64,000 bases of DNA from Stichopus chloronotus (taxonomy: Eukaryota; Echinodermata; Holothuroidea; Aspidochirotida; Stichopodidae): positions 24,302,287-24,366,286 of the forward strand of contig SFZH01000008.1 in assembly GCA_021234535.1 (NCBI GenBank), in the 5' to 3' direction. The notes beneath the pieces are model-generated. The model was not told the DNA's origin and did not search any database. It was given only the letters and a program-made list of their open reading frames with translations. How positions within the stretch are numbered: position 1 is the first letter of the stretch; each line of letters starts with the position of its first letter. Below, in pieces: positions 50,985 through 63,379 of the stretch. The position numbers and the translations under genes were made by a program.

Positions 50985-53125
50985 ACTTGTACATAAAAAA
51001 GAGAGGGTGCCTGAAGAGTGTTTAAAGGTCACGCTAAAACAGGACAGCAGATACAAGAAGCCATTATTAAAGAAATACAGTTTCGGGTACAGGTAAACTT
51101 CAATTGACTTTCTTCGTCTAAATTCCTTGTACATGGATAAAAGGTAATTCTTTCGTTAAGATTGTAAATAGTAACATTGTAATTGAACTTTAACTTATTC
51201 CTTTCTTTAAATACTTGTTTTTTATTGTATAATTATGTACATTTGGTTGAGAACCAATAAACAGAGGAAACAACCTCAAAAAGAAAAAGAAAAAAAGAGT
51301 GGTGCTATGTGTTGTTCAGGTCTACCTTTAAAGGTTTATGACCGTCCCGTTTCTTGTTAATGCATTTTTTTTTTTTTTCAGGGATCCACAGGAACAACTT
51401 CCAAACTTGTTATTATATTTCTTTCTCTAATATTTTTTGTCATTCTCAGATATTAACGGCCTAACAGGTAATCATGCAAGGGACTCTTAACTATATATGT
51501 AGGTTGAAGATATTACTCTCTTATGATGCTCTCAATATGTCTTGTGAAATATCAAGGTGGATGGACATATGATGAGATTCATCCTAGGTGTATGTATTAG
51601 CTTCAGTGCCATGCATGAGCTTTACTGTATTAACATTTTATTATTTTAGTACAAACTAGTCATCTTCTGGGTTTCTTTCAGCTTTATGCCATCTCTGGTT
51701 CATGCTATACATTGCATATATAGTGATTTCCCTACTATTTCAGCTGTTAAACTGTTCGAAGTGCTTCACATTTTGGAAAGAATTGTAAAGTTTTGATAAT
51801 GTTTGAGTTGAAGGTACATTATATTGGATGTATAGTATATATCACTTCCACCCATGCCGTGTCTTCTCATTTTCTCTTTCATAATATTTTCGGTGTGTAT
51901 TGGTATGTGTAATTACAGACAAAACAGACTTTACATTTCTTTTGTTTAATGTACACACAGCTTTCAAATATACTGATAACTTCAATTGGTATGCTTTATG
52001 TAGCCTCTCAACACCGTCAATCATGCTCCTTTTAAACAATTGTGTTATGTACATGATTTTTAATGGTGTGTATGGCTTATCTTACGCCATACTAACTTTT
52101 TCTTTTTATTTACTTCTAAATTCCATATCTAGTTTCCTTTTGTATGTCAAATTTATCAATTGACGTCAGTGTTACGGGATAAGAAGGGAGAGAACTCAGA
52201 TCTCGTCAAAAAGGTTCCGAGGTTGTCAGTACGAGACAAAAAAGAAGACAATTTGAAGTAATATCAATATTATTAATATATTGATTCTAAATCTAACTTT
52301 AACTTCAGGGTTAGATACTAAAATGAATACACAATTATGATAAAAATAATAGCAACATACAAACGATCTTAAGGCGCCAGATAAAATATGAAATTCAACT
52401 TATCTCATAATTGCTAGGGCAAGGACTTTGACACTTCGGTGATGGCGTCACTTCTCTCGCGACGCGGAATATGAAATAGTACCTCAATAGCAGGATCGCA
52501 ATAAGAGTTAATGAAGTGAAGGGTCAGCCACAGATAATAGAATAAACGAGATGTCCAAGGTATGAAACAATTTTGAGTAGAAATGGGACATCAGAGTAAA
52601 CTGCCAGCTACAAACAGTAGGTGAACACCAGTCAAAGAATGAGGCAGAACAGTTGGTACCCAGTTGGTTTTCGCGGTACAACCGGTACAATTAAGTTTAT
52701 CCATTTCCATGCTAAATTCAGAAGTTATATAAATATTTATTCATGAATTTTATGTCTCTTCAGTTGTTTCTTACTCCAATGGCTTCTCTATAACAGCTAT
52801 AGCTAAGTTTAATCAACACTGTTGCTCGTTTTGTATTTTATATAGTACAAAGCGTGTTTTGGCAAATGCATACGATGGTATCAGATGCAAATATTTAAGT
52901 TAGATTCTCCAGGCTTTTTCATCGATGTTTACAATTTCAGATCAAATGTACAAGTCCAAAATAGACATCTTGCTATCACTTCTGCATGAATACACTGTAA
53001 ATGATAGTCGTCTTCAGTCAGATAAAACGTATTTGTCTTTGTCTAAAGCATCATTTCTTTACTATGATATAACCACCAGTGTTTGGAATGATATACAGAC
53101 AGAGAATAGAGCAGACAAATGCTAG
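50985..53125 (+). pseudogene. locus C: decayed 3' exons of an NACHT-receptor family gene
   Basis: Exon 51382-51467 (after a T-run and CAG, before GTAATC) enters in phase 2 and leaves in phase 1. It reads DPQEQLPNLLLYFFL, then TAA at 51428-51430, then YFLSFSDINGLTG. The last part matches SDIGNVTG at the end of locus A exon 4823-4890. The terminal exon 52941-53125 (acceptor ACAATTTCAG, phase 1) gives a 60-residue tail starting DQMYKSKIDILLSLLHEY and ending DKC, TAG. A preceding segment, 50985-51092 (acceptor AATTCAG, donor GTAAAC, phase 2 at both ends), reads ERVPEECLKVTLKQ and may be an extra LRR-like exon. No Ig or NACHT exon was found, so this is a truncated relic in the same orientation as A and B. 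Confidence 0.45.
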
Positions 53126-53179
53126 ATTTTGGAGAAGAAGCAGTTCTTGCATCCTTGCATCCAAAGTGATGGTGTATGT

Positions 53180-53745
53180 AATGAAAACTAGAAGCATAAG
53201 ATTATGGTTGATCTTAACTTGTTCTATATTTTTGAGGGACTCCATTTTTCAATGAAGGAAAATGACAGTAACTACTTTGAAATGTAACGGAACTGCCATT
53301 AAAACAGTAAAAAACAGAAACACTAACGGTGAAAATTAACGGTGCTTACTATAAGCACCTACACGATGAATATGCAACCGTACAGGCTATACTGGTGTAT
53401 AGCAAAAAACACAATTCGAATCATCTTCTTGGTCGGTATTGTAGAATTTGGTGAAACGTAGAACTCTATTTACAAATAATATGCAATACTAGTATACTTC
53501 CCATTGACTTGTTCAAAGATGCATGCAATTGATTTGAAGGAAAACTGTCGACCACTACATCATCGTATTTTACACTTTTTGCCATTGTGTTAGAAGAATT
53601 TGAAATCATATGGCAGAATTAACCAACTGGAAAATCATTAATTTTCCCGGAATGTCTGAATGGTGCAATTAAAAGCGTTACCAAACGTTTGGAGATGAAA
53701 TTTTAATGTTTTTACTTTTTGCCTACACACGAAATTACTTTAACA
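53180..53745 (+). repeat. 650-bp repeat, copy 3 (just after the locus C terminal exon)
   Basis: Starts about 55 bases after the locus C stop codon. Shares blocks such as GAAGAATTTGAAATCATATG and 'gtctgaatggtg.aattaaa' with 38811-39450 and 41917-42560, but is more diverged. Confidence 0.8.
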
Positions 53746-56664
53746 CTGTTCAGTTTCTTTATTTTTGTAGTTACTGTGTACAACAGCAGGCTTTAAACAA
53801 ATGGGTTGTAGTAAAACGATAGTATTACTTCTTAATTTGTATAAACGTTTGCTGTCCAGATTTCAGTCCGTTTTGTTATTTGTCGTATCAACGACTAACG
53901 ATATGCTGCTTTCACTTTCGTCCTTATGAACAGTATAGCTATCTTTAGTTACATCAAACTTGCACTTCATATAACCATAATGGCGTTACTCATCTGATCT
54001 ACGCAAAGTGGAATTACAGTGTTGCATAGTATCAGCACAGAGTAATGTACGTGAAATGCTATTACATATGGAATTGCAAACTTGCAAAAATAATATTTTT
54101 AGGAACAATTGTTGTGTAGTTAGCTGTACCTTTATGCTTTTTAACAACACATAACTAAAAAAAAATACACAAAATATATTTATTATTGTTTTAAAGGGAA
54201 TAAACCCCAAACATTGTTTGTCAGGTGAAATGATCTTTGATCCAATTTATCTCCAGTTACAGAGGATCTAGGATCTGCAAATCTGAAACTTTGACAATTA
54301 ATAGTTATATACATGGTTCCGTCTTATACATGGTCTCGGTGTATTTTGGTTTCGAAGATATTTTTTTCAATACAAAAAGCAGCGCTTTGGTTGAAACTGG
54401 AGCTTTAGCTAGCTCAATTATGAAAACACAAAAGGAAAACGTACGTTCTCTTTCTTGTAAAGCTGGCGTACTATTTTCAATTTGTGTGAAAAGTGTGTAA
54501 ATGCTATGTACATGTTTCTTGAAGCTGGATAAAGCCTACGTGAACATGGAACATCAGGGTAATAAATGTTGGATCTCCATGTATCTAAATGTATCTACCG
54601 TTACAATTTATCAGAGAGAAGCTGATTTAAGACCATGTGAACATGATGCAGTATCACTCAGTGTGATCAACGTTCATAAATTTTCAACATGCTACTCCGA
54701 AATTTAAGTACAAGCACATAATGTTGAGTCTCCCAGATTTACATCATAGTACTTAAATGACATACTATGGAATCAGATAGTATAATGAATCATAACGTTT
54801 TATATATCCGACTGTACAAACTTCATCGTAGTACATTATAGACAAATTGATACTTTTTGAAGTAATATGTGTAGTGTGCATTTATCTCACAATGGTCATA
54901 TTTTGTTGTCTTATAATTTCCAAATGCAAACTCGTCTTGAATTTTTACATTCTCTTCCTTGTTATAACTATAGGTGTTAGTATCTTATTGGTTGAGGGAT
55001 GACATTCTAACAAAGTGGACATTAGGAAGCTGCACGCTCTTTAGTCTCGTGGTTGTATATGATGATATTAATTTTGATACTATCTATGTGAATTTCTTGT
55101 GGTGGCTAAAACATTATTTAAATTTCTTATGTATCTCATCGAAGTGCAATGCAAACACATTAGGTTATGGAAAAGAAAGTGGCTGTCAAGCTCAAACACA
55201 AAATAAGACAGTATACTTAAATGTGAGCCTTGTGAGGTTAATAATGAGCACATACTCTTGAGCTTAAGTGAGTGATAACTCCATATGCTGATATTTTTTA
55301 AGTACCACAAATAGCAATATCTGAATGCAAATTTGCATTCACAAGCACTGTATACTTCATACTTAAAATTTGATACCTTGTACTTAGAATGTGATATCTA
55401 CATTCGAACAGGAAAACTGGAGCCTATGATTTTTCATCAATTTTAAAAATGATAATTGTGGTGTACTGTATTTAAGAAACATCAGGGAGAAAACTTGTTT
55501 TGTAAAAAGAACTTTGCACTTATAAATCGTACAAAATTAATAACTCAATAGATACACTCCCTGCTGTGAATCTACTGGTGCTTTTTTTTTTTTTTTTTTG
55601 AAGTGAGACGAGACAACTTTGCTCCCTCATGTATATGCGTGTTTATATGTGGAGTGCACAATCCCAAGAGTTTTTAATCAGTTTAAATAACGTGGGAAGA
55701 ATAATCACCTCTCTATTTTACTACATGAAAAGAGATCAAAGAGACCCAATCTATAGATAACACTGCTGAGGGAGACGTCTACATGTGTTTAGTCAGGTCG
55801 ATGAAAGTGACAATTACTACAATAACTCTGAACATGCATTGTCGCCAAAAGTACTGATCAGAAACTAATTTCATTTAGCGGCAAAAACCTCATTTGCGCA
55901 CACTGTAGCAATTCTACAGGTTGCAGTTATGTCATATCCAAAAGTGAAATCATTTCTCTGTAAACCAAAAAGCGAAAAGAGCATTCTTATGATTCAGATA
56001 ATGAGATGACAAAAATGGGTGAAGTTTACTACAACATCCAGTTTTCTCCTCCCCACCAAACTAATGTTTACATTTTCTAAGTTTAAGTTGTGTTGCGTAA
56101 CAAATACTGAATTTCTTTCTGTGAGTAAACTTATTTCTTGAAAAGAAAACCACTGTTCTTTCTTACTTTGAATAATCTATCATTCTACGTCCACAAACAT
56201 TGTTTAAAAAATATGGATGTTTTGTCCAATCCAAACCAAACGCCCTATTTCTCTTAAAAAAAATGGAGAAAAAAATGGAGATATCACAATTGTTCTGACT
56301 GCTAAGCGTATTGTTTATTCAAGAAGCATTATGTACTCTTAGATTATATTCCTGTAACTGTTTCTTTATGTGTTTATGAGCAAGGCATTATCAAATTTTA
56401 CCCTAACAGGAATAAGTAAATTTGTTATTATATCACAATGCTTAGATGGATCTTGTGATATTTTCCTTGTCAACTGCGAGAGAAAATACTGCAAACAAAT
56501 ATGCATCCAAGCAGGCGACAGATGGAAAGAGAGTGTTGATATGAGCTTCAGATAGAATATAATTACCCATTCAGACTTCAGGTGCAGATTGATTCATATT
56601 CACATTTGATAAGGTTTTAACGATTGCCGTGTTACATTAAACACAGTTTAACAATTAGACTTAC
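53746..56664. other. noncoding stretch, nothing firm
   Basis: The frames at 54237-54500, 54974-55261 and 56370-56555 were inspected. The first faintly resembles the LRR-like exon pattern and the last has spaced cysteines, but none has consistent splice phases. A T-run lies near 55582-55600. Confidence 0.35.
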
Positions 56665-56806
56665 CTATTAGGATGGTACCTGTTAACTGGGCCTTGAGTT
56701 GTAACATCGTAGTAATTCGGGCCACCTACTGCAGGTGTAACACTACTACCGTGACGATCACAACACTGGATAAAACGCTGGTATAGAATGCGAATGGCAG
56801 TTTACG
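56665..56806 (-). CDS. possible minus-strand exon, family unknown
   Basis: On the minus strand a frame reads RILYQRFIQCCDRHGSSVTP, then AVGGPNYYDVTTQGPVNRYH, and ends at a good GTAAGT donor (complement of 56659-56664). A second minus frame is also open here, so composition alone could explain it. No partner exon was found and I recognise no domain. Confidence 0.22.
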
Positions 56807-58383
56807 CCGACAAACAAATCCGGCTGAAGTTATACATTGATAGACAACACTCGCCAGATACTTCACCGTAACTTTTACTTCGGCAACAGAAATGACAGTA
56901 AAAACATGGTCCTAGGATATTGCAATATCCAAAGAAAAAGGATGTGCGAGTTTAAAACTGGGTGTTAGGCGATGAGTAATAACCTTTGGCTGTAATTTTA
57001 CACAGGGACTGAGTTGAATAAGTTAATATGGCAGGGCAGGTGAAGTGAGACCAATGGACTAAAATTCTCAAATCTCTCTAGCGTATATGAAACCCTTTTC
57101 TAGGGTATTCTGTTAAGGTAGTCTCTGTAAAAACCCCTTTTATTAAAAAGTTTTTTTTTTAAAAACCCCTTTTATTAAATATACCAAAATGAAAGGAGGG
57201 TTTAATCCTCTTCTGAACTGTATGGTTTGACGATTTCACGAACACTAATTATTATATCACAACAAAGGGAAATTATGATAAGGGGCAGCCAGAATATGTG
57301 ATTGTTATAATGGGGGCATGGATTATTTTAAAAGAAGTTCAATTGTCACAGTGGGGTAATAAGGGGATTGGGCTGGTCTGACTACGTCACCGTGGTTGGT
57401 AGAGATTCTTCTCTTTGCACCTTCCCTCGGTCCTCGCCGCCTAGTACCAGCTGAACAAATTCCAGTAACCAGCAACTCCACAAGCTCCACAAATATAAGA
57501 GGGTGCTCTCCGATTTACGCCAGCGCACTATATATTCGAGGGGCGCACCTAAGACCCTGATGCAGCTACGTCGAATGGGGTCCGCACTTCCCCAAGGAAG
57601 AGTTACGCTGTGTGCCTTTTATTTCAACTCCTCAAACAAAGTGAAAACACGACATAAAAGTTACCGGACTCTTTATTTCCGATCTCCACGTGAAACAGAC
57701 AAGTACGGAATAGTAATAATACTACGGAATAAGCTTGCTATCTGCCAGAGTATGTAATTTATTCTCCTGGCGGCCTCTCCTTCGGGCCAAATTAATATAA
57801 CAGAAATGATTTCACTCTTGGACCTGTCGCTGTTTCACTTGCACAAATCCTACTACTTGTGAAGTGTAATTTATAGACACACTCCTCTGGAAAGTAACAA
57901 AAACGTGCTTAAGTGGGACTTGACTTGGCAGCAGAAATCAATGTGCTTGAGAGCTACCTTAAAATGTGAGCAACCCTCAAGTACGGAAGTCAACTGGGTT
58001 ACCCACTTAATTTAATTCAGGCTATAGTATTTCAGGGAACTCTCCCTATAGCAAACCATATGTATAATACATGTACAATACACTCATACTGCATAACCCT
58101 GTATACCATGTAACTCTCAGGGATGTGCTATTTTTCGGAAAACAAATGGCATACCAACCAATGAAGTTAATCGGCTAGATAAAATAAATTGACCATTGGT
58201 CAGAGCTACATACTTCATATCAATTATGTCACAAACATGACACATTCTGACTCACTACCATACCCTCCGAGGATTCTTGAGCTAAATCAGCCATCCCTTT
58301 GTCCCAATTTTGCAACAAACCAGACACTCTCTGCTTAACCACTAAGATGATAAACAACAAGATGATAAACAACAACTAGTTTT
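56807..58383. other. noncoding stretch, GC-richer near 57400-57600
   Basis: Contains a short direct repeat of 'aaaaaccccttttattaaa' (near 57129 and 57162). The frame at 57503-57757 has no recognisable domain. This could be an LTR or promoter-like region, but no borders are visible. Confidence 0.35.
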
Positions 58384-58429
58384 CTATGGAACGCCGAGAG
58401 GGAAACACATTCTGTTGTTTGCTTTGATG

Positions 58430-58845
58430 TTGTTTCCTTTTATGCTGCTGTCTCCTTTAATGTTGTTGTCTCCTCTGATGTTGTTTATTTTGATGCCGTT
58501 GTTTATTTAAATGTCTATTTTAACGTTGTTGTCTCATTTGATGTTGACGTTTCCTTTAATGCCGTTGCTTCCTTTCATGCCGTTGTCTCTTTTAATGTTG
58601 TTGTCTCTTTTGATGTTGTTTACTTTAATGCCTTTGTTTACTTTAATGCCGTTGCTTCCTTTCATGCCGTTGTTTCATTTGATGCTGTCGTTTTCTTCGA
58701 GTTTGTTGTCTTCTCTGACGTTGTTGCTTCCTTCGATGCGGTTGCTTACTTTGAGCTTGTCTTCTCTGATGCCGTTTCCTTTGATGCTGCTGTCTACTTT
58801 GAGTTTGTTGTCTTTTTTTTACGATGCCGTTGTTTACTTTTTATG
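58430..58845. repeat. left arm 15/18-bp minisatellite
   Basis: Period 18 with occasional 15 (consensus close to GTTGTCTCCTTTGATGCC). All units are multiples of 3, which keeps reading frames open artificially. Confidence 0.85.
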
Positions 58846-59450
58846 ACGTCGTAAGTATTTGAGCCAATGAAATCGGAAGCTTTATTATACTGTTACGAGA
58901 AAACGGCTATCTTTCTCGTATATTTAGATTCATCCACTTGTAACAGCTTCTGGCGATGTCGTATTTCAAGGAGAAACCGTATTTTGAGCTTTGTACTTTG
59001 TAGGTTTAGCATCGTGGGATTCAGCGCTGCCGGAGTTTGCAGCCTTCCGGTTCGCAAAGTCAGCTTTGTTCTCCTCAGTGGGGGAGTAGCGAGGTTCGTC
59101 CAGACAGTGAGGCGGTGTTAGTTTGCTTACGTAGTGCGGAATAGAATACTTGACCATCTTGTGATTAGACCTTTGTGTATGTCAATCTGGCTTGATGTGT
59201 CGTAATTTGTCAGTTTGCTTGTATAGGACTTTATACAGTAATTTGTTTCGTATGGGATTTTACACGATAACGGGGTCCTTTATAATGCCATGTACGGTGT
59301 GATTTAATTCAGTAGTTTAGGGTGTACTTGAACACTGTTACTAAGCAGAATCTATGCCGAATTTTTATCCATCTTGTGATGGGCGATTTTTAGGGACTTA
59401 GTTTATTTTTGACTTATTATTGGAGCGGTTTCCGCCGCGTAGTATTTACG

Positions 59451-59630
59451 CTGCTGACTCTCAGCTGCGTTGCGTATGTTCAGCTGCTGAGCTGCGTCAA
59501 ATTCATCTTGCTGCTGAGTTTCAGCTGCGATGGGTTTAGCTGCTGAGTTCCAGCCGCCCTCATGCGCTTTAGCCGCTGAGCTTTGGCTGCTGATTTTCAA
59601 GTGCGCTACGTTTAGGCCGCTGAGTTTTAG
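59451..59630. repeat. GCTGCTGAGTTTCAGCTGCG-type minisatellite
   Basis: Imperfect copies of CTGCTGAG(T/C)T(T/C)CAGC within the centre of the foldback-like element; GC-rich against its surroundings. Confidence 0.7.
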
Positions 59631-60490
59631 TGGCAATGCCTCACACTACATTGTACTGTTTACGCGGCGAAAGTTTCGTTAGCTGCAATAGCATAGTATG
59701 AGTGTGAGTTTACTGCACTTGCTGTTTATTAACTTGTTGAATTATTTTAGCATCTTCATTTGCTTCGTTTTGCGGCAGTGGTGATGACTTGAATTACATT
59801 TTCTAAACCTAACATGCTCCGTTAGTGTCCTCATTTATTTTCATCGGTGTCATCAAGTCCCTACCTCTCTAGGTTCTCGCCCCTTCCCTACCCCTTCACC
59901 AACCTGATTCCTCACCACATGACCGGTCCGGGCAAACGTTACAATACTGTTTCATTATTGAAACCATTCGGCAGGCCGCAGGTCGTGCTCACGTAGATGT
60001 ACGGTACGATAGGAGCTAGCTCTACGTTATAGAGCGAACTTCCAAGGAATCAATTATATTCATAATATGTTGCTGATGAAGCATGTAACACTCCCGATTC
60101 TTTAATGAGGTTCAAGTTTCACCCTTGCCTAAAGGCTACGCTTCGTATCTTCATTTCAAATGTCACTTCAACGAAACAACCCATCATACACCTCAATATC
60201 CCACCATGTTTCCAAAATGATGATCCACCTGCTAGATATATAAGTTTACATGATACATATACCTCATGGCTAAAGCTACTGTGATATTCCACTTTGCGTA
60301 CATACGACTCCACAAAAGTTAAAAAGTGTCATTTTAGGTGCATCCAAATACTTCTAACAGCAGAAATCTTGGCTTCACGTTGCGCTCGATTTCAAAGCAA
60401 GAAGGGACAGCTAATGGCAAATTCCTCCCATGTACAAACGGGCTACAGGGAGACATCACATTGAACCGTAATGACATAGTTGCCTACTGT

Positions 60491-62200
60491 ACTCATGGAT
60501 GTTATCTAGCCTTGTATGAGACATCCGGATAAGAATTTTAAAAAAAATGGTTTTCTCCAGAGGAGGCGCTACGAGGGGGGGGGGGGGGGGCAAGGGCATG
60601 AGGAGGCATTTGCCCCGCCAGATTGTTTCCTTGCCCCCCGGTTGCTCTCACCCTTCCCAATCAGATCTTGTACTCATCCAAAATTAATTAAATCACTAAA
60701 CTATGATTAAAAAGTATCCTTTGGTGAAAGCTCTTAGTCCAAGGCACAGTAGTATTTGACGTTAATGCCATACGTTACACACTGCGATTGTACTTTCAAA
60801 GCACAGCTGTTCAGCCTGGGTAAATTCTGCTTAATTGATCATAGTTTTCTACATGTTAGGCTATTGGCTACACATTCGGTTTCAACGAGGATCGGCCTAC
60901 TTGTTCGGGTGGCTACAGCCTAGCATACGTTGTGTTCCATCATAGTTCATACAGTGCGATGTACGTATGTGGGTGTGGACATGTATGATGTACGTGCACG
61001 TAACGTTGTTGAATTGTTCAACTTACTGGGTGGGAGATTCTGTGTATTGTCGGAGAAGTCAACAAACTCAAAGTAGACAACGGCATCAAAGTAAACAACG
61101 CAATGGAAAAAAAGACAACAAACTCAAAGTAGTTGGCAGCATCAAAGTAAACAACCGCATCAGAGAAGACAACAAACTCAAAGTAGACAACGGCATCAAA
61201 GTAAACAACGCAATGGAAAAAAAAGACAACAAACTCAAAGTAGTCGGCAGCATCAAAGTAAACAACGGCATCAGAGAAGACAACAAACTCAAAGCAGACA
61301 ACGGCATCAAAGTAAACAACGCAATGGAAAAAAGACAAACTCAAATACTCATGGATGTTATCTAGCCTTGTATGAGACATCCGGATAAGAATTTAAAAAA
61401 AAAATGGTTTTCTCCAGAGGCGGCGCTACGGGGGGGGGGGGCAGGGGCATGAGGGGGCATTTTCCCCGCCAGATTGTTTCCTTGCCCCCAGTTGCCCACT
61501 TCCCCCCAGTTGCTCTCACCCTTCCCAATCAGATCTTGTACTCATCCAAAATTAATTTAATCACAAAACTATGATTAAAAAGTATCCTCTGGTGAAAGCT
61601 CTTAGTCCAAGGTACAGTAGTATTTGACGGTAATGCCATACGTTACACACTGCGATTGTACTTTCAAAGCACAGCTGTTCAGCCTGGGTAAATTCTGCTT
61701 AATTGATCGTAGTTTTCTACATGCTAGGCTAGTGGCTACATTCGGTTTCAACGAGAACCGGCCTACTTGTTCGGGTGGCTGCAGCCTAGCATACGTTGTG
61801 TTCCATCATAGTTCATACAGTACGATGTACGTATGTGGGTGTTGGCATATATGATGTACGTGCACGTAACGTTGTTGAATTGTTCAACTTACTGGGTGGG
61901 AGATTCTGTGTATTGTCGGAGAAGTCAACAAACTCAAAGTAGACAACAACATCAAAGTAAACAACGCAATGGAAAAAAAGACAACAAACTCAAAGTAGAC
62001 AACGGCATGAAAGGAAACGGCATCAGAGAAGACAAACTCAAAGTAAGCAACCGCATCGAAGGAAGCAACAACGTCAGAGAAGACAACAAACTCGAAGAAA
62101 ACGACAGCATCAAATGAAACAACGGCATGGAAGGAAGCAACGGCATTAAAGTAAACGTCAACATCAAATGAGACAACAACGTTAAAATAGACATTTAAGT
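60491..62200. repeat. tandem duplication, unit about 856 bp
   Basis: Copies begin at 60491 and 61347, both with ACTCATGGATGTTATCTAGC. Each runs through a poly-G tract (60577-60592; 61430-61441) and a conserved unique block into an AACAACGGCATCAAAGTA-type minisatellite (61065-61340; 61920-62310). The second copy's minisatellite forms the right arm of the foldback-like element. Confidence 0.88.
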
Positions 62201-62318
62201 GAACAACGACATCAAAGTAAACAACATCAGAGGAGACAACAACATTCAAGGAGACAGCAGCATAAAAGGAAACAACATCAAAGTAAACAACAGAATGTGT
62301 TGCCCTTTCGGCGTTCCA

Positions 62319-63379
62319 TACTTTCGGAGTTCCATAGTTTTCTGCCTCTCACAAAAAGGAGACAACAAACCCCATTTTTAAGACTTTAATCCCTCTAGCG
62401 AACAAAGAAGAAGTTTTACTAGGAAAGGACACGGTCGCTGACCCTCACCTATGTATACTTAGAAGGACGACAAAAAGTATTAGAACAGAAAGAGAACAAA
62501 GTTAAAAGTCGGTGATCTAATGCGCATTACAAGAAAAAAAAACAACAAAAAAAACAACCGGAACTGGTTGAAAACAAAGATTTAACTTGTGAAATTCTCC
62601 CTAGCTATTTCAAATGCTTAATATACCATGCAGTTACTTGTAAACAATTCTATAGTGCCCTCCAGTCTTTTAGCATTCGTTTTGTTCACTCTGTAGAAAT
62701 AATGAATTAACAAATGAACAGAAACCTAAGACAACGGTTGCATGTTTAAGCTGCAGCGTGCCTTATTTTCCCCATGAGGTTGTAATATCTAATCAAGCAG
62801 AGAATGAAACTAAACAGACTTCAAGTGAGACAGTTTCATCATGGAAAGCCACGTCGAGACAGTCTTCTCTGGAAGGTACGACTCAAGATTTATTTCCGTG
62901 TAGGGAGTTTCTAGTAAACACTCGACAATTTTAACATATTTCAGAGGACGCTACATGATTTTAAACTGTACTAATTAAGTCCTAACATGGGAAGACAAGA
63001 GGGTAACGTATTACAGACTTCACTATTGGGCATTACGCTAACATCGTTCACAAAAAACCATAGTAAATAATAAAGGTCAGTGCCATTGCTAAAATCAAGA
63101 ATTCAAATATTTTGACGGCACACTGCAAATGCTGGAATGCCTCTTGTGTGCATTTTATTTGTTTTTGCTGTATAATTACCAGATGATCATTATCAAATCA
63201 GAATATTTTTTTTTCTTCTGCGTTTAGTAATATCTATCATACCTTTACTTATTTTAAGTTTTGTTCCGCACTTTATATATGAACACGGGCTTCATTTATG
63301 CATCTGTTTGTGGTTTCGATGATAATCTTGCTCTTTGTAATTACTCGACCGGTGTATGCGTGTGTTTGTGACGGCTACC
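62319..63379. other. noncoding stretch, nothing recognised
   Basis: AT-rich, no supported exon. Confidence 0.4.

Larger units (their letters stand above)
58384..62318. mobile_element. foldback-like element with long inverted arms of 15/18-bp repeats
   Basis: The left arm (58384 to about 58845) and right arm (about 61955 to 62318) are reverse complements at roughly 95% over their outer 250 bases, including nonrepetitive edges (TATGGAACGCCGA...). The arms consist of tandem 15- and 18-base units of the type GTTGTTTACTTTGATGCC. The centre (about 58850-61950) holds a minisatellite and a large tandem duplication but no transposase. The layout matches foldback elements and in particular sea-urchin TU elements, whose outer inverted arms are tandem short repeats. 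Target duplications are not obvious. The Leu/Met-rich and Val/Phe-rich frames here are repeat artefacts. Confidence 0.65.

Noticed and set aside
54237..54500. Open frame with a faint LRR-like pattern (SETLTINSYIHGSVLYMV)
   Set aside because: The candidate donor (GTACGT) would leave phase 0, whereas this family's exon leaves phase 2. The similarity is too weak to support.
57503..57757. 84-codon frame in GC-richer DNA
   Set aside because: No recognised motif or splice context; composition alone explains the open frame.
58511..58846. Leu/Met-rich open frame, possible membrane protein
   Set aside because: Direct product of 15/18-bp tandem repeats whose unit length is a multiple of 3; the inverted arm gives similar frames.
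60967..61380. Open frames of about 120-130 codons on both strands, Lys/Asn-rich or Val/Phe-rich
   Set aside because: Minisatellite translations in the duplicated 856-bp unit; both strands are open for the same reason.
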